Assembly (NCBI GenBank): GCA_029557895.1
Contig: JAKQHT010000023.1
Location: 124,001 to 188,000, forward strand
DNA length: 64,000 nt
Source: Bacteroidota bacterium
GTDB taxonomy: Bacteria > Bacteroidota > Bacteroidia > Flavobacteriales > Flavobacteriaceae
Direction: 5' to 3'
Positions 1 to 9,448 of the stretch are shown here, piece by piece (the first letter of the stretch is position 1; the number at the start of each line of letters is the position of its first letter). Below the pieces are notes generated by a model, which was not told the origin of the DNA, ran no database searches, and saw nothing but the letters and a program-made list of their open reading frames with translations. The position numbers and the translations under genes were made by a program.

Positions 1-210
1 AATAGATTTTCCGAAAATAAAGTGTATCAAATTGGCGCAGGTGTGGCTGCCGCACAATTAATAAGAAACGGATTTAAGGTGATAAGTCAAAGAGATTATG
101 CGTCACTTGAAATTTTGTATTCAAAACTTAACCCTACACATCTAATTGACAAAACCAAAATTGACCACCACGAAATTGCGTGGTACAAAGAATATTTTAA
201 TATGGACTAA
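1..210 (+). CDS. Hypothetical protein, 5' end outside window
   Basis: The frame is open from base 1 to the TAA at 208-210, giving at least 69 residues, so the start lies upstream. A GTG at 22 could be an internal start, but nothing favours it. The visible part has an Ala-rich segment followed by a mixed charged region and ends in KEYFNMD. I do not recognise the family. The stretch is AT-rich like the small gene that follows 17 bases later and unlike the housekeeping genes after 573, which suggests accessory DNA. Confidence 0.45.
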   Translation, partial: NRFSENKVYQIGAGVAAAQLIRNGFKVISQRDYASLEILYSKLNPTHLIDKTKIDHHEIAWYKEYFNMD

Positions 211-227
211 CATAAACTAAAAGAACT

Positions 228-407
228 ATGAATAAACAGACAAATTATTTTTTTCTATCAGGTTTTTTCTTTGTGGTATTAATTATAATGGAATTTACCG
301 ACATCTATGAACCGCCCATATGGTTTAAGGTATTTCTAATAATTTTATGCGTTGCTTTTTTAATTAGCGGATTTGCAAATAGGACAAAGGACAATAACAA
401 GGAATGA
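228..407 (+). CDS. Small two-helix membrane protein, unknown
   Basis: A 59-codon ORF from ATG 228 to TGA 405-407. The product has two hydrophobic stretches, about residues 8-21 and 36-50, separated by a short acidic loop (EFTDIYEPP), and a charged tail rich in Lys, Asp and Asn. This looks like a helical hairpin membrane protein. It starts 17 bases after the preceding gene, so the two may be co-transcribed, and it ends just before the inverted-repeat element at 435-549. No family was recognised. Hydrophobicity pattern and context support it, but a chance ORF cannot be excluded. Confidence 0.45.
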   Translation: MNKQTNYFFLSGFFFVVLIIMEFTDIYEPPIWFKVFLIILCVAFLISGFANRTKDNNKE

Positions 408-434
408 GAATAAAAATAGCCGAACCGCTAACAA

Positions 435-549
435 GGTATTGCCGCAATGGGGGGGGGGGTGAAGTGCTTCTATGAAACTTTTGTGGGTAAACGAACATTG
501 CTGCATCTATTGAACATTAGTGCTAAAAATCCCCCACTGCGGCAATACC
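435..549. repeat. Inverted-repeat element with poly-G run
   Basis: Two 19-base arms, 435-453 (starting GGTATTGCCGCA) and 531-549 (ending TGCGGCAATACC), are reverse complements with one mismatch, separated by 77 bases. The left arm runs into 11 consecutive G (449-459). RNA from either strand could form a long hairpin. Palindromic intergenic elements after small accessory genes are common in Flavobacteriaceae; membership of a specific family is inference. No coding region is supported inside. Confidence 0.7.
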
Positions 550-572
550 CAAAACGGTAAAACCCAAAAGTC

Positions 573-764
573 TTATTCTTTTTTATCTGAAGTATCCTTT
601 TTTTCTGAATCGTCCTTGCTGGCGTCCTTAAATTCCTTGATCCCGCTTCCAAGTCCTCGCATTAATTCAGGGATTTTTTTTCCGCCGAACAATAACAGAA
701 CCGCGAGCGCAATCAATACCCAAGAACCGGGTCCAATAGCCAATACAATGCTTGCTCCGCTCAT
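573..764 (-). CDS. tatA: Twin-arginine translocase subunit TatA/TatE
   Basis: A 63-residue protein with the TatA layout: a short N-terminus, one transmembrane helix (about residues 6-26), the [20 protein letters not shown] amphipathic segment, and a charged Lys/Asp-rich tail. TatA-family subunits form the channel for export of folded proteins carrying twin-arginine signals, together with TatC. The length is at the short end of normal. A TAnnTTTG box on this strand (TAACTTTG, + strand 782-789) lies 18 bases upstream of the ATG, without a clear -33 partner. The gene is divergent from the M23 peptidase gene. No tatC is in the window. Confidence 0.9.
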   Translation of the reverse strand: MSGASIVLAIGPGSWVLIALAVLLLFGGKKIPELMRGLGSGIKEFKDASKDDSEKKDTSDKKE

Positions 765-879
765 AACATTAAAATTTTGGACAAAGTTAGTAATTAAACT
801 TCAATTGAAGCGTTAAAAATCAAATTTTAGATGAATGCAATCACCTCTTGGATGAATTTTGGTTAAATTTGTCATCATT

Positions 880-1746
880 ATGGCCGATAACAAAAAAGAA
901 AAGAAATTTACAAGGAAGCTCCTCAACAAATACCGGTTGGTAGTTCTCAACGAAGACACATTTGAGGAACGTTTTGCCATGAAGCTCACGAGACTCAATG
1001 TGTTCGTTATCGTGTCGCTTACCACCATTGTTCTCGTGGCCGGAACCACCATCTTGATTGCCTTTACGCCGCTGCGCGAATTTATCCCCGGCTATTCATC
1101 GGCAACACTAAAGAAAAAAGCAACCGAACTGCACTTCAAGACCGATTCGCTCCAACAAGTAATTGACCTCAATGAAAAATATTTTGCATCAATAAGGCGC
1201 GTACTCACGGGAGATGTGAAAACCGTGGAATTTAATCGGGATTCGGTCATCGAAGCGGCCAAAGCAGATAGGGAAGCACTTGTACTTGCTGCTACGAAGG
1301 AAGACTCACTATTGCGCGAAAAGGTCGATAAGGAAGACAAGTATAATCTATTTGAATCGGCTATTTCCGAATCAAGTTTTGTACTGTTTCCGCCCGTTAA
1401 CGGAACCATTTCCGAACCCTATGACATAAAGTCCAAACATTTTGCGGTCGATGTTGTGGTTGCAAAAAACACACCGGTAAAGGCCACCGCCGATGGCACG
1501 GTCATCTTTGCCGAATGGACCGCCGAAACGGGCTATGTGGTCATCATTGAGCACAGCCAAGAATTGATATCGGTGTATAAGCACAACGAATCCTTGACCA
1601 AACAGCAGGGCGATTTGGTAAAAGCAGGTGAGGTCATTGCCATGGCCGGAAATTCCGGCGAATATACAACCGGGCCGCATCTGCATTTTGAGCTGTGGAG
1701 CAAGGGCTATCCGGTTAACCCTACCAATTTTATTGATTTCAAATAA
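880..1746 (+). CDS. M23 family metallopeptidase, membrane-anchored
   Basis: A 288-residue protein if started at ATG 880; an upstream in-frame TTG at 859 overlaps a TAAATTTG promoter-like box at 864-871 and is less likely. It has a cytoplasmic N-terminus, one transmembrane helix (about 40-63), a coiled-coil-like periplasmic stretch (about 75-150) and a C-terminal LytM/M23 domain. Zinc ligands are visible: H187 and D191 in HFAVD, and H267/H269 in GPHLHFE. The first motif is HxAxD rather than the usual HxGxD. Such proteins cut peptidoglycan cross-links or activate amidases. The stop overlaps the next gene's ATG by one base, implying translational coupling. Confidence 0.85.
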   Translation: MADNKKEKKFTRKLLNKYRLVVLNEDTFEERFAMKLTRLNVFVIVSLTTIVLVAGTTILIAFTPLREFIPGYSSATLKKKATELHFKTDSLQQVIDLNEKYFASIRRVLTGDVKTVEFNRDSVIEAAKADREALVLAATKEDSLLREKVDKEDKYNLFESAISESSFVLFPPVNGTISEPYDIKSKHFAVDVVVAKNTPVKATADGTVIFAEWTAETGYVVIIEHSQELISVYKHNESLTKQQGDLVKAGEVIAMAGNSGEYTTGPHLHFELWSKGYPVNPTNFIDFK

Positions 1747-3251
1747 TGGTGTCCATAAAATCAATTTTGGCAAAGCCATTTGCATTGGCTGTCAGAAGAG
1801 CCATCAAAAAATGGGCAAACACTCCCATTGCGACCCAAGACAAGGTTTTCAAGAGCTTGATTTCCAGTGCTCGCGACACAGAGTTTGGCAAAGATCACGA
1901 TTTCCAAAACATTACCTCGTACGAAGATTTCGTGAAACGCGTCCCCATCAGGGATTATGAAGCCTTACGACCATATATCGAAAAAACCGTTGCCGGACAA
2001 CCAGACATACTCTGGAAGGGCAAACCCATTTATTTTGCCAAAACCTCCGGTACTACGTCGGGGTCAAAATACATCCCCATCACCAAAGAAAGCATGCCAA
2101 ATCATATTGAAGCTGCCCGTAATGCAATCCTGATGTACATTGCAGAAACAGGCAGGGTGCACTTTGTCAACGGCAAGATGATTTTTTTGCAAGGCAGCCC
2201 AATTTTGGAGGAAAAAAACGGCATCCAGTTTGGAAGGCTATCGGGCATCGTGGCGCATTACGTGCCTAAATATCTTCAAAAAAACAGAATGCCCACTTGG
2301 GCAACCAACTGCATCGATGACTGGGAAACAAAAGTGGATGCGATCGTGGAAGAAACCTTGCCAGAAAACATGACCGTCATTTCAGGGATTCCTTCGTGGG
2401 TGCAGATGTATTTTGAAAAAATCAATCAGAAAACAGGAAAAAAAGTAGGCGAAGTCTTTAAGAATTTTAACCTGTTTATTTTCGGGGGCGTCAATTACGA
2501 GCCTTACCGCGCAAAATTTGAAAGTCTTATCGGGCGAAAGGTTGACAGCATCGAACTCTACCCGGCAAGTGAGGGTTTTTTTGCATTCCAGGATGTTCAA
2601 AATGAAAAAGGAATGTTACTATTGCTCAATTCGGGCATTTTTTATGAATTTGTGAAGGCCGACACTTTTTTTGATGAAAACCCTCAACGCAGCACCATCA
2701 AAGATGTACAGGTTGGTGTCAATTATGTAATGATCATTTCCACCAATGCCGGGCTTTGGGCTTACAATATTGGAGATACGGTGCAATTTACTTCAACCAG
2801 ACCCTATCGTTTGATTGTTTCGGGCAGAATAAAGCACTTCATTTCAGCATTTGGCGAGCACGTGATTGCCAAAGAGGTGGAACAAGCACTCAACGAGGCG
2901 CTTGCCGGCACCGAAACAGGCGTTACTGAATTTACCGTAGCACCTCAAATCAATCCTCCCAGCGGGCTTCCTTACCACGAATGGTTCATCGAATTTGAAA
3001 AAGCACCACACAACATTGACCATATCATTGAAAAAATAGAAACTTCGCTACAATCCCAAAACACCTACTATTTTGATTTGATACAAGGGAAAGTGCTACA
3101 ACAGCTCAAAATCAGACAGGTCAAAAAGAATGGTTTTCAGGACTATATGAAATCCATTGGAAAATTGGGAGGGCAAAACAAAATACCAAGATTGTCCAAC
3201 GACCGCAAAATAGCCGATGCTTTGGCAACGATGGATTTAATAATTAAATAA
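1746..3251 (+). CDS. GH3 auxin-responsive promoter family protein
   Basis: A 501-residue protein of the bacterial GH3 family (ANL superfamily), which adenylates carboxylates and conjugates them to an amine. The ATP-loop-like motif YFAKTSGTTSGSKYIPIT is at about residues 97-114, and the ELYPASEGFFAFQ block (about 272-284) matches the second conserved adenylation motif. The natural substrate in Flavobacteriia is unknown, and plant hormone activity should not be assumed. It starts on the last base of the upstream peptidase stop codon, so the two genes form an operon. The length is normal for bacterial members. Confidence 0.85.
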   Translation: MVSIKSILAKPFALAVRRAIKKWANTPIATQDKVFKSLISSARDTEFGKDHDFQNITSYEDFVKRVPIRDYEALRPYIEKTVAGQPDILWKGKPIYFAKTSGTTSGSKYIPITKESMPNHIEAARNAILMYIAETGRVHFVNGKMIFLQGSPILEEKNGIQFGRLSGIVAHYVPKYLQKNRMPTWATNCIDDWETKVDAIVEETLPENMTVISGIPSWVQMYFEKINQKTGKKVGEVFKNFNLFIFGGVNYEPYRAKFESLIGRKVDSIELYPASEGFFAFQDVQNEKGMLLLLNSGIFYEFVKADTFFDENPQRSTIKDVQVGVNYVMIISTNAGLWAYNIGDTVQFTSTRPYRLIVSGRIKHFISAFGEHVIAKEVEQALNEALAGTETGVTEFTVAPQINPPSGLPYHEWFIEFEKAPHNIDHIIEKIETSLQSQNTYYFDLIQGKVLQQLKIRQVKKNGFQDYMKSIGKLGGQNKIPRLSNDRKIADALATMDLIIK

Positions 3252-3253
3252 CC

Positions 3254-3261
3254 TATATTTG
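3254..3261 (+). promoter_or_regulatory. Putative -7 box (TAnnTTTG)
   Basis: TATATTTG lies in the 27-base gap before the gene at 3279 and matches the Bacteroidota -7 consensus TAnnTTTG. No TTG/TTTG was found at the normal 19-base distance, so only half of the promoter is visible. Confidence 0.4.
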
Positions 3262-3278
3262 CACGCAAACGACTACTA

Positions 3279-4967
3279 ATGGGCACTATGAAGAAACACG
3301 CAAGGACAAGAGCACAAGAGAGCACCAATGCCATTGAGAGGATGTACATTACCATGCGGCATTTGTTCAACCGCGGTTTTTATAAACCCATGGGGATTTC
3401 TGGAGAAACCCTAAGAGAATCCCTATTGCTGTTACGTCCGGAAATTTATGGTTCTATAGGCGAAGAAAAAGCCGAGCTCGACGGGTTGCTGTACGTTGTT
3501 GACAGGTTGCCATATGGCATCGAAGAGTGTGCTTTTATCAATCTTACCAGTGACGAAGGGTTTGCAAACTCGCATTTTAAGCCCATAGTTCCGCCAAAAC
3601 GGCGACGCAACTGCTACCGAATAGACGAAGAGCAGATGAACATAGAGATTACCCGTGGACGTTCGGAGATTTATGACATATTGACCCATCTTACATTCAT
3701 GTTTGTCGAATCGCACAAGATTTGCAAAAAGGTTTTGATCGATGAGCAAGGCAACACCACCCGTGATTGGGTAAAACTCGAAAAAGCGGTCCTCTCCAAA
3801 AAAGAGCTCTCGCAAAAGGAACGCGAAATTGCCATTACGCACACCGCCAATATCTTGGGCAGGACATTTAACGAACTGACCGAGGTTTACGGTGCTTTTG
3901 CGTTGCCGCACCAGCCCGAGCGTTTGCTGCATTTGGTGTATTGGTTGGGCAAGCTTGCCATAGACGAAGTGGTAAGCAACAAGAAGCGAACGGTAACTTT
4001 TAGCCCAGTGTTGCGGGAGCGGTTGGGCCACCATATCCACGGTGAAATTTGGGCAGACACCATCAAAGAAGCTCTGTACAAACATAACCTGCTCGACAGG
4101 CCTTTGCATATCATTAGTGCCAACATGCACAGTGTGATGAATACTCTTTTTGCGCCCCAGGCACTCAAATCAGCGATGGCCAACAAACCTATTTTTGAGG
4201 TTTATGAAGCATTGAGCCAAAAAGATAATGAAACACTTCGCAATAAAGTAACCAAAGAAGCGTTGCAGAAGGGTATGATTTTCATTCCCAATACCACTGG
4301 CACCAACATTGACATTCAAATTTTTGATACGGCCAAAATCGATTTATCAAAAACAGATCTGAAGATTTCCAGAAAACAAAAACCCGAGGAAATGCCCGTA
4401 CTGTTTGTCATGGATTATGCCTTTGGCGAACAAGCGTATGAAACCATGGATGAGCTCTTAAAACCCACAAAGGTCAGTGGCAAAAAAACCTGTCTCAACG
4501 TAGAATCCATTTCCATCATGGGAAAGGCAGGTATTTTAGATGGAGGCAAAGGCGATATCATGATTCCCACTGCCCATATTTTTGAAGGCACTGCAGACAA
4601 TTATCCTTTTAAAAATGAACTTTCAAAAGACGATTTTGAAAATCAGGATATTCACGTCTGTGAGGGTTCTATGGTTACGGTTTTGGGCACTTCGCTCCAA
4701 AACAAGGATATCCTCAAATTTTTCTTCAACTCCACGTGGAACGTTATAGGCCTCGAAATGGAGGGTGCGCACTATCAGAAAGCCATCCAGGCGGCCTCAA
4801 AGGTTAGGAACAGTATCAACCCCAACGTAAAAGTCAGGTATGCCTATTATGCCAGCGACAATCCACTGGAGACGGGAAGCACATTGGCATCGGGCGGTTT
4901 GGGAACCTCTGGTGTAAAGCCGACATATTTAATTACCAGAAAGATTTTAGAACAAATATTTAATTGA
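3279..4967 (+). CDS. Conserved flavobacterial protein, nucleosidase-like C-terminus (DUF6909-like)
   Basis: A 562-residue protein; an ATG at 3288 is an equally possible start. The N-terminal half is a helical conserved region of unknown role. The last 200 residues read like a PNP/UDP-phosphorylase-fold nucleosidase: GKAGILDGGKGDIMIPTAHI (about 411-430), then GLEMEGAHYQ (about 493-502), then YYASDNPLETG (about 527-537). These resemble the phosphate/base-site strand, the MEG ribose-binding motif and the SD base-contact motif of AMP or MTA nucleosidases. I recall the family as DUF6909, but that name is from memory. The N-terminal region is not typical of those enzymes, so activity is inference. 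Confidence 0.7.
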   Translation: MGTMKKHARTRAQESTNAIERMYITMRHLFNRGFYKPMGISGETLRESLLLLRPEIYGSIGEEKAELDGLLYVVDRLPYGIEECAFINLTSDEGFANSHFKPIVPPKRRRNCYRIDEEQMNIEITRGRSEIYDILTHLTFMFVESHKICKKVLIDEQGNTTRDWVKLEKAVLSKKELSQKEREIAITHTANILGRTFNELTEVYGAFALPHQPERLLHLVYWLGKLAIDEVVSNKKRTVTFSPVLRERLGHHIHGEIWADTIKEALYKHNLLDRPLHIISANMHSVMNTLFAPQALKSAMANKPIFEVYEALSQKDNETLRNKVTKEALQKGMIFIPNTTGTNIDIQIFDTAKIDLSKTDLKISRKQKPEEMPVLFVMDYAFGEQAYETMDELLKPTKVSGKKTCLNVESISIMGKAGILDGGKGDIMIPTAHIFEGTADNYPFKNELSKDDFENQDIHVCEGSMVTVLGTSLQNKDILKFFFNSTWNVIGLEMEGAHYQKAIQAASKVRNSINPNVKVRYAYYASDNPLETGSTLASGGLGTSGVKPTYLITRKILEQIFN

Positions 4968-4980
4968 ATTTTTTGTCATC

Positions 4981-6033
4981 ATGAGCAAAGATTTACAGAA
5001 CAAGACTTCTGAAGAAATAGATTTGGGCCAGATTTTTAATGCCATCGGAAAAATGTTTGACCGACTATTCAAATTTATAGGAGGTTTTTTCAAAGTTGTT
5101 TTTACACTTTTTATGAGCTTTTTAAAGGTGGTGATAGACAACTTGATAACGGTTGCCATAGTTGTTGGTATTGCATTTGCTGTCGGTTATTTTTTCGAAA
5201 AAAACAAGGCGCCCGTTTATGAAGCCAGCATGTTGGTAAAACCGTACTACAATTCAAAGTACCAGTTGATCGCCAATGTGAATTATTACAATTCGTTGCT
5301 CGAGGAGAGAAATTTTGAAGTACTGTCCAACGCTTTTGGTATTGCAAAAGAAGATGCTCAAAAAATAAAGAGTTTTGAAGTAGAAAGCGGACCAGAGACC
5401 AAAAACGATCTCCTTAAACAGTATGACCTATATCTAAAATCTCTTGACAGTTCCAGAGCATTGAGCATCACTTATGTTGACTTTGTGGAAAACAGGAACA
5501 TCTATTCCAGCGAGCTATATTTGATAACGGTCAAATCCCTCAAGAAAGATATTTTCAAAAGTCTGGAAAAAGGATTTGATGATATTTTCATCAATGAGCT
5601 TTCAATTGCCCAAAAACAAAAAAGGGACAAAACATTTGAAATCAAAAAAACCGCTTTCGAAAGCACCCTATCAAAAATCGACACACTCCAGCAGACCTAT
5701 TTGAAAATTGTTCAAAAAGAGGCCGATAAGGGCGAAGCGTTTGTAAACGTGCAAGGGCTTTTGCCGCTACAACAGGAAAGGTCTAAAACCCATGAGTACG
5801 AGCTTTTCCAATACGAGATTCGCATACGAGACTCCATTCGGGAAATTGAACAGTTGAAAGCAGATGAAGATATCTATTATGACATCCTTTCCGGATTCCC
5901 GAAAGTAGGCAAGGTAGATTCTTCATTGTTATCTCGTTATTATGTGCTTTTCCCCATAATTGCATTTATATTGTTGTGTATTGGCTACATGACCATCAAG
6001 CTGTATAAATTTATCAAAAACTATGAAAGCTAA
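4981..6033 (+). CDS. Wzz-like polysaccharide chain-length determinant
   Basis: A 350-residue protein with an N-terminal hydrophobic region (about 21-65), a periplasmic part with coiled-coil-like stretches (about 200-300) and a C-terminal transmembrane helix (about 315-340). This is the two-helix Wzz/PCP topology that sets polymer length for Wzy-made glycans. It has no C-terminal Walker motifs or tyrosine-rich tail, so it is not a Wzc kinase. It is the first gene of the polysaccharide locus, 13 bases after the previous gene, and overlaps rfbB by 11 bases. The sequence is diverged, so the assignment rests on topology and context. Confidence 0.7.
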   Translation: MSKDLQNKTSEEIDLGQIFNAIGKMFDRLFKFIGGFFKVVFTLFMSFLKVVIDNLITVAIVVGIAFAVGYFFEKNKAPVYEASMLVKPYYNSKYQLIANVNYYNSLLEERNFEVLSNAFGIAKEDAQKIKSFEVESGPETKNDLLKQYDLYLKSLDSSRALSITYVDFVENRNIYSSELYLITVKSLKKDIFKSLEKGFDDIFINELSIAQKQKRDKTFEIKKTAFESTLSKIDTLQQTYLKIVQKEADKGEAFVNVQGLLPLQQERSKTHEYELFQYEIRIRDSIREIEQLKADEDIYYDILSGFPKVGKVDSSLLSRYYVLFPIIAFILLCIGYMTIKLYKFIKNYES

Positions 6034-7084
6034 CACCCCTATCCTTATCACTGGCGGTTCAGGGTTCATAGGTTCGCATGTGGCCAGACTGTTTGTGGAG
6101 CGCTATCCGGATTATGGGATATTCAACTTGGATGCCTTGACCTATGCGGGCAATCTGGAAAACCTAAAGGACATAGAAGATCGGCCCAACTACACTTTTA
6201 TCAAAGGCGACATAACGGATGAAATATTCATAAACGACCTATTTGAAAAGCATCGGTTTGAGGGCGTCATCCATTTGGCAGCAGAATCGCATGTAGATAG
6301 ATCCATCACCGACCCGTTGGCGTTCGTAAAGACAAATGTTATTGGCACCATGGTGCTTTTGAACGCATTCAAAAACATCTGGCACCATGATTTTTCGGGC
6401 AAACGCTTTTATCACATCAGCACCGATGAGGTTTATGGTACTTTGGGCAACACGGGATTGTTCACCGAAACCACGCCTTACGACCCAAATTCACCCTATT
6501 CAGCATCAAAAGCAAGTTCTGACCATTTTGTAAGGGCTTACGGAGAAACGTACGGGTTGCCATATATCATTACCAATTGCTCCAATAATTACGGTCCCAA
6601 TCAATTTCCCGAAAAACTGATTCCGCTGTTCATCAACAACATTATCCATCAAAAACCATTGCCCGTCTATGGCGATGGTAATTATACCCGCGATTGGCTC
6701 TATGTGTTGGACCATGCACGGGCCATTGACGTTGCTTACCACAGAGGCAAAAACGGTGAAACGTACAACATCGGTGGCTTTAACGAGTGGAAAAACATTG
6801 ACCTCGTGAAGTTGCTTTGCAAGTTGATGGATGAAGCCTTGGGCAGATCCAAAGGCACTTCAGAACGATTGATTACTTTTGTAAAGGACCGTCCGGGCCA
6901 CGATTTGCGGTACGCCATAGATGCCACAAAAATAAAAGCCGAACTCGGGTGGGAACCATCGCTGGTGTTTGAAGAAGGGTTAAAAAATACCATCAAATGG
7001 TATTTGGAAAACCAACAATGGTTGGACCATGTGACAAGTGGCGAGTATCAAAATTATTATCAAGAGCAATATCAGACCCGATGA
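6023..7084 (+). CDS. rfbB: dTDP-glucose 4,6-dehydratase
   Basis: A 353-residue short-chain dehydrogenase of the RmlB type, which converts dTDP-glucose to dTDP-4-dehydro-6-deoxyglucose, step two of dTDP-L-rhamnose synthesis. GGSGFIGSH (about 10-18) binds NAD, and HISTDEVYG plus [20 protein letters not shown] hold the active-site Ser/Thr and Yxxx[18 protein letters not shown] is the RmlB substrate-binding block. The length is normal. It overlaps the upstream gene by 11 bases and rfbA by 4 (ATGA), so rfbBACD is a tightly coupled set. Confidence 0.97.
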   Translation: MKANTPILITGGSGFIGSHVARLFVERYPDYGIFNLDALTYAGNLENLKDIEDRPNYTFIKGDITDEIFINDLFEKHRFEGVIHLAAESHVDRSITDPLAFVKTNVIGTMVLLNAFKNIWHHDFSGKRFYHISTDEVYGTLGNTGLFTETTPYDPNSPYSASKASSDHFVRAYGETYGLPYIITNCSNNYGPNQFPEKLIPLFINNIIHQKPLPVYGDGNYTRDWLYVLDHARAIDVAYHRGKNGETYNIGGFNEWKNIDLVKLLCKLMDEALGRSKGTSERLITFVKDRPGHDLRYAIDATKIKAELGWEPSLVFEEGLKNTIKWYLENQQWLDHVTSGEYQNYYQEQYQTR

Positions 7085-7950
7085 AAGGAATCATTTTAGC
7101 CGGGGGATCCGGTACCAGATTGCACCCATTGACACTTTCAGTGAGCAAGCAATTGATGCCCATATACGACAAGCCCATGATCTATTACCCGCTTTCAACC
7201 TTGATGTATGCCGGTATTAAGGAAATCTTGATTATTTCTACGCCTAAAGACCTACCTCTTTTTAAAGACCTGCTTGGCGATGGTAAAAAAATTGGCTGTA
7301 GGTTTGAATACGAAGTACAGGAAGCACCAAACGGTTTGGCGGAAGCGTTCATAATTGGTGAAAATTTTATTGGAAAAGACAAAGTCGCACTGATATTGGG
7401 CGACAATATCTTTTACGGGACCGGTCTTTCAAAATTGCTTCAGGCAAACAATGACCCCGATGGCGGCATCATCTATGCTTATAGGGTGCATGACCCGGAG
7501 CGCTATGGCGTTGTGGAATTTGATACGAGCGGACAAGCAGTGTCAATTGAAGAGAAACCAACTTCTCCCAAGTCCAATTTTGCCGTACCGGGTATTTATT
7601 TTTATGATAATGATGTTGTTTCTATTGCAAAAAGCATCAAGCCGAGCCATAGAGGGGAGTTGGAAATTACAGACATAAACAAAGAATACCTAAAACGAGG
7701 AAAGCTCAGCGTGAGTATTTTAGATCGGGGGACGGCATGGCTCGACACGGGCACTTTTCAGTCTTTGATGCAGGCCTCACAATTTGTTGAGGTCATAGAA
7801 GAACGCCAAGGACTGAAAATAGGATCAATAGAGGGCGCAGCCTATGAAATGGGTTATATTGACGATGAACAATTCAAAAAGTTGGCAGAACCCTTGATGA
7901 AAAGCGGTTACGGAAAAAATCTCCTTGGCTTATTGAACCACAAACGATGA
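7081..7950 (+). CDS. rfbA: Glucose-1-phosphate thymidylyltransferase
   Basis: A 289-residue protein that makes dTDP-glucose from dTTP and glucose-1-phosphate, the first step of the rhamnose pathway. The N-terminal motif [18 protein letters not shown] is the nucleotidyltransferase signature, and [17 protein letters not shown] and EEKP follow as expected. The start at ATG 7081 gives this canonical N-terminus; the longer open frame upstream runs over the end of rfbB and is rejected. It shares ATGA with both neighbours, consistent with translational coupling. Confidence 0.97.
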   Translation: MKGIILAGGSGTRLHPLTLSVSKQLMPIYDKPMIYYPLSTLMYAGIKEILIISTPKDLPLFKDLLGDGKKIGCRFEYEVQEAPNGLAEAFIIGENFIGKDKVALILGDNIFYGTGLSKLLQANNDPDGGIIYAYRVHDPERYGVVEFDTSGQAVSIEEKPTSPKSNFAVPGIYFYDNDVVSIAKSIKPSHRGELEITDINKEYLKRGKLSVSILDRGTAWLDTGTFQSLMQASQFVEVIEERQGLKIGSIEGAAYEMGYIDDEQFKKLAEPLMKSGYGKNLLGLLNHKR

Positions 7951-8492
7951 TTGCAAAAGAAACGAACTTACAAGGGTGTTTTATCCTCGAACCTCAAGTT
8001 TTTGAAGATGCAAGAGGCTATTTTTTGGAAAGTTTTAATCAAAAGAAGTTCTGTGAACTTATTGGCGATCAGGTAAATTTTGTTCAGGACAACGAGTCAC
8101 TGTCGTCAAAAGGCGTATTGCGGGGCTTGCATTTCCAAAAAGGGCAATACGCACAGGCTAAATTGGTGAGAGTAATCAAAGGCGCCGTTATGGATGTGGT
8201 GGTGGACGTCAGACCCGATTCTACAACTTTTGGACAAACATTATCCATTGAGCTTTCAGAACACAACAAGAAGCAACTATTCATCCCTCGCGGATTTGCC
8301 CATGGCTTTATCGTCTTAACAGACCAAGCCATATTTTCCTATAAGTGTGATAATTACTACAATAAAGCATCTGAAGGCGGTATTATTTATAATGATAAAA
8401 ACCTGAATATCGATTGGAAACTATCCCCGGAAACGTTTATCATATCAGAAAAGGACAAAATACTGCCTAACTTTGACAGCATTGAGCTATGA
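7947..8492 (+). CDS. rfbC: dTDP-4-dehydrorhamnose 3,5-epimerase
   Basis: A 181-residue cupin-fold RmlC enzyme, the third step in making dTDP-L-rhamnose. Conserved blocks are [15 protein letters not shown] near residue 20, [24 protein letters not shown] (catalytic His in GLHFQ), and [13 protein letters not shown]. The length is normal. It overlaps rfbA and rfbD by 4 bases each. Confidence 0.97.
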   Translation: MIAKETNLQGCFILEPQVFEDARGYFLESFNQKKFCELIGDQVNFVQDNESLSSKGVLRGLHFQKGQYAQAKLVRVIKGAVMDVVVDVRPDSTTFGQTLSIELSEHNKKQLFIPRGFAHGFIVLTDQAIFSYKCDNYYNKASEGGIIYNDKNLNIDWKLSPETFIISEKDKILPNFDSIEL

Positions 8493-9358
8493 AAAAGAGA
8501 ATTGTGGTAACCGGCGCCAACGGACAGCTCGGAAAGACCATCAAAGACATTTTTTGTTTAAACGCAGAGGAACTCGAATGTGTTTTTGTTGGCCGGACCG
8601 AACTTGATGTGGCCAATAAAGACAAGGTCTGCCAATTTTTCAACAACCACGCCTTTGACTACTGCGTCAATTGCGCCGCTTTTACCAATGTAGATGGTGC
8701 CCAAGATGCGATACACGAAGCATTTGCCATTAATGCAGATGCGGCAGACTTTTTAGCGCAGGCATGCAAATCATCAAACACGACCTTGATCCACATTTCA
8801 ACAGATTATGTTTTTGACGGAAAAAAGTGCACGCCCTATACAGAAACCGATCCCACAAACCCCATCAATGTGTACGGACGGTCAAAGTTGGAAGGCGAAA
8901 GGCTTATCCAAAAGGCAATGGCAAAATATTTTATTATCAGGACATCATGGCTGTATTCTCAATACCCAAAGAATTTTGTGACCACCATAGCCGGAAAAAT
9001 CAAGGAAAATGCCGACCTTTCGATTGTAACCTCACAAAGAGGCACTCCTACCAGTTGCGAGTCGTTGGCAAAGTTTATCCATTGGTTGATAGTCAATGAA
9101 AACAAAGATTACGGCATTTTCCATTTCAGCGCCAAAGGAGAAACTACTTGGCACGGACTGTCACTCAAAATCGCCGAGCAGTTCACAGATTATGACAGAA
9201 AAAAAATCAAGGCCGTTGAAAGTTTCAAAACCAAGGCCCAACGGCCAATATACAGTGTGATGGACAATTCAAAAGTTCAAAAGATATATCACGCCCAAAA
9301 CGACTGGTCAGTGGAGTTGGAGAAAGTTATGGGACAAATTCTAAATAAGCTGGGCTAA
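8489..9358 (+). CDS. rfbD: dTDP-4-dehydrorhamnose reductase
   Basis: A 289-residue RmlD reductase completing dTDP-L-rhamnose. It has the TGANGQLG NAD(P)-binding motif at about residues 8-15, the STDYVFDG block and the catalytic YGRSKLEGE (YxxxK). The length is normal. It is the last gene of the four-gene rhamnose set. The 90-base gap after it carries a -7-like box at 9385-9392, so gmd may have its own transcript. Confidence 0.97.
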   Translation: MKKRIVVTGANGQLGKTIKDIFCLNAEELECVFVGRTELDVANKDKVCQFFNNHAFDYCVNCAAFTNVDGAQDAIHEAFAINADAADFLAQACKSSNTTLIHISTDYVFDGKKCTPYTETDPTNPINVYGRSKLEGERLIQKAMAKYFIIRTSWLYSQYPKNFVTTIAGKIKENADLSIVTSQRGTPTSCESLAKFIHWLIVNENKDYGIFHFSAKGETTWHGLSLKIAEQFTDYDRKKIKAVESFKTKAQRPIYSVMDNSKVQKIYHAQNDWSVELEKVMGQILNKLG

Positions 9359-9384
9359 AAAGGGATTTTTTCCTGTGTAACCAT

Positions 9385-9392
9385 TACCTTTG
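9385..9392 (+). promoter_or_regulatory. Putative -7 box upstream of gmd
   Basis: TACCTTTG fits the TAnnTTTG consensus and lies 56 bases before the gmd ATG, in the only sizeable gap (90 bases) in the first part of the locus. No good -33 TTG was found at 19 bases, so an internal promoter is possible but unproven. Confidence 0.4.
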
Positions 9393-9448
9393 TGGGTTTA
9401 AGCCAAAAGTTTAACCTATTAATTGCCAGAAAGCAGTAAATCAGTAAG

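Noticed and set aside
470-652. Minus-strand 60-codon ORF next to tatA
   Set aside because: It covers the right arm of the inverted-repeat element and the end of tatA, and shows no protein-like pattern.
859-879. Upstream TTG start for the M23 peptidase
   Set aside because: The TTG overlaps a TAAATTTG promoter-like box, and ATG 880 gives a normal cytoplasmic N-terminus.
6997-7080. 28-codon N-terminal extension of rfbA
   Set aside because: It lies inside rfbB; the canonical start at 7081 in an ATGA overlap leads straight into the nucleotidyltransferase motif.
9359-9384. A/T-rich stretch after rfbD as a terminator
   Set aside because: The AAAAAGGG and TTTTTTCC stretches do not form a convincing stem, and the operon seems to continue.
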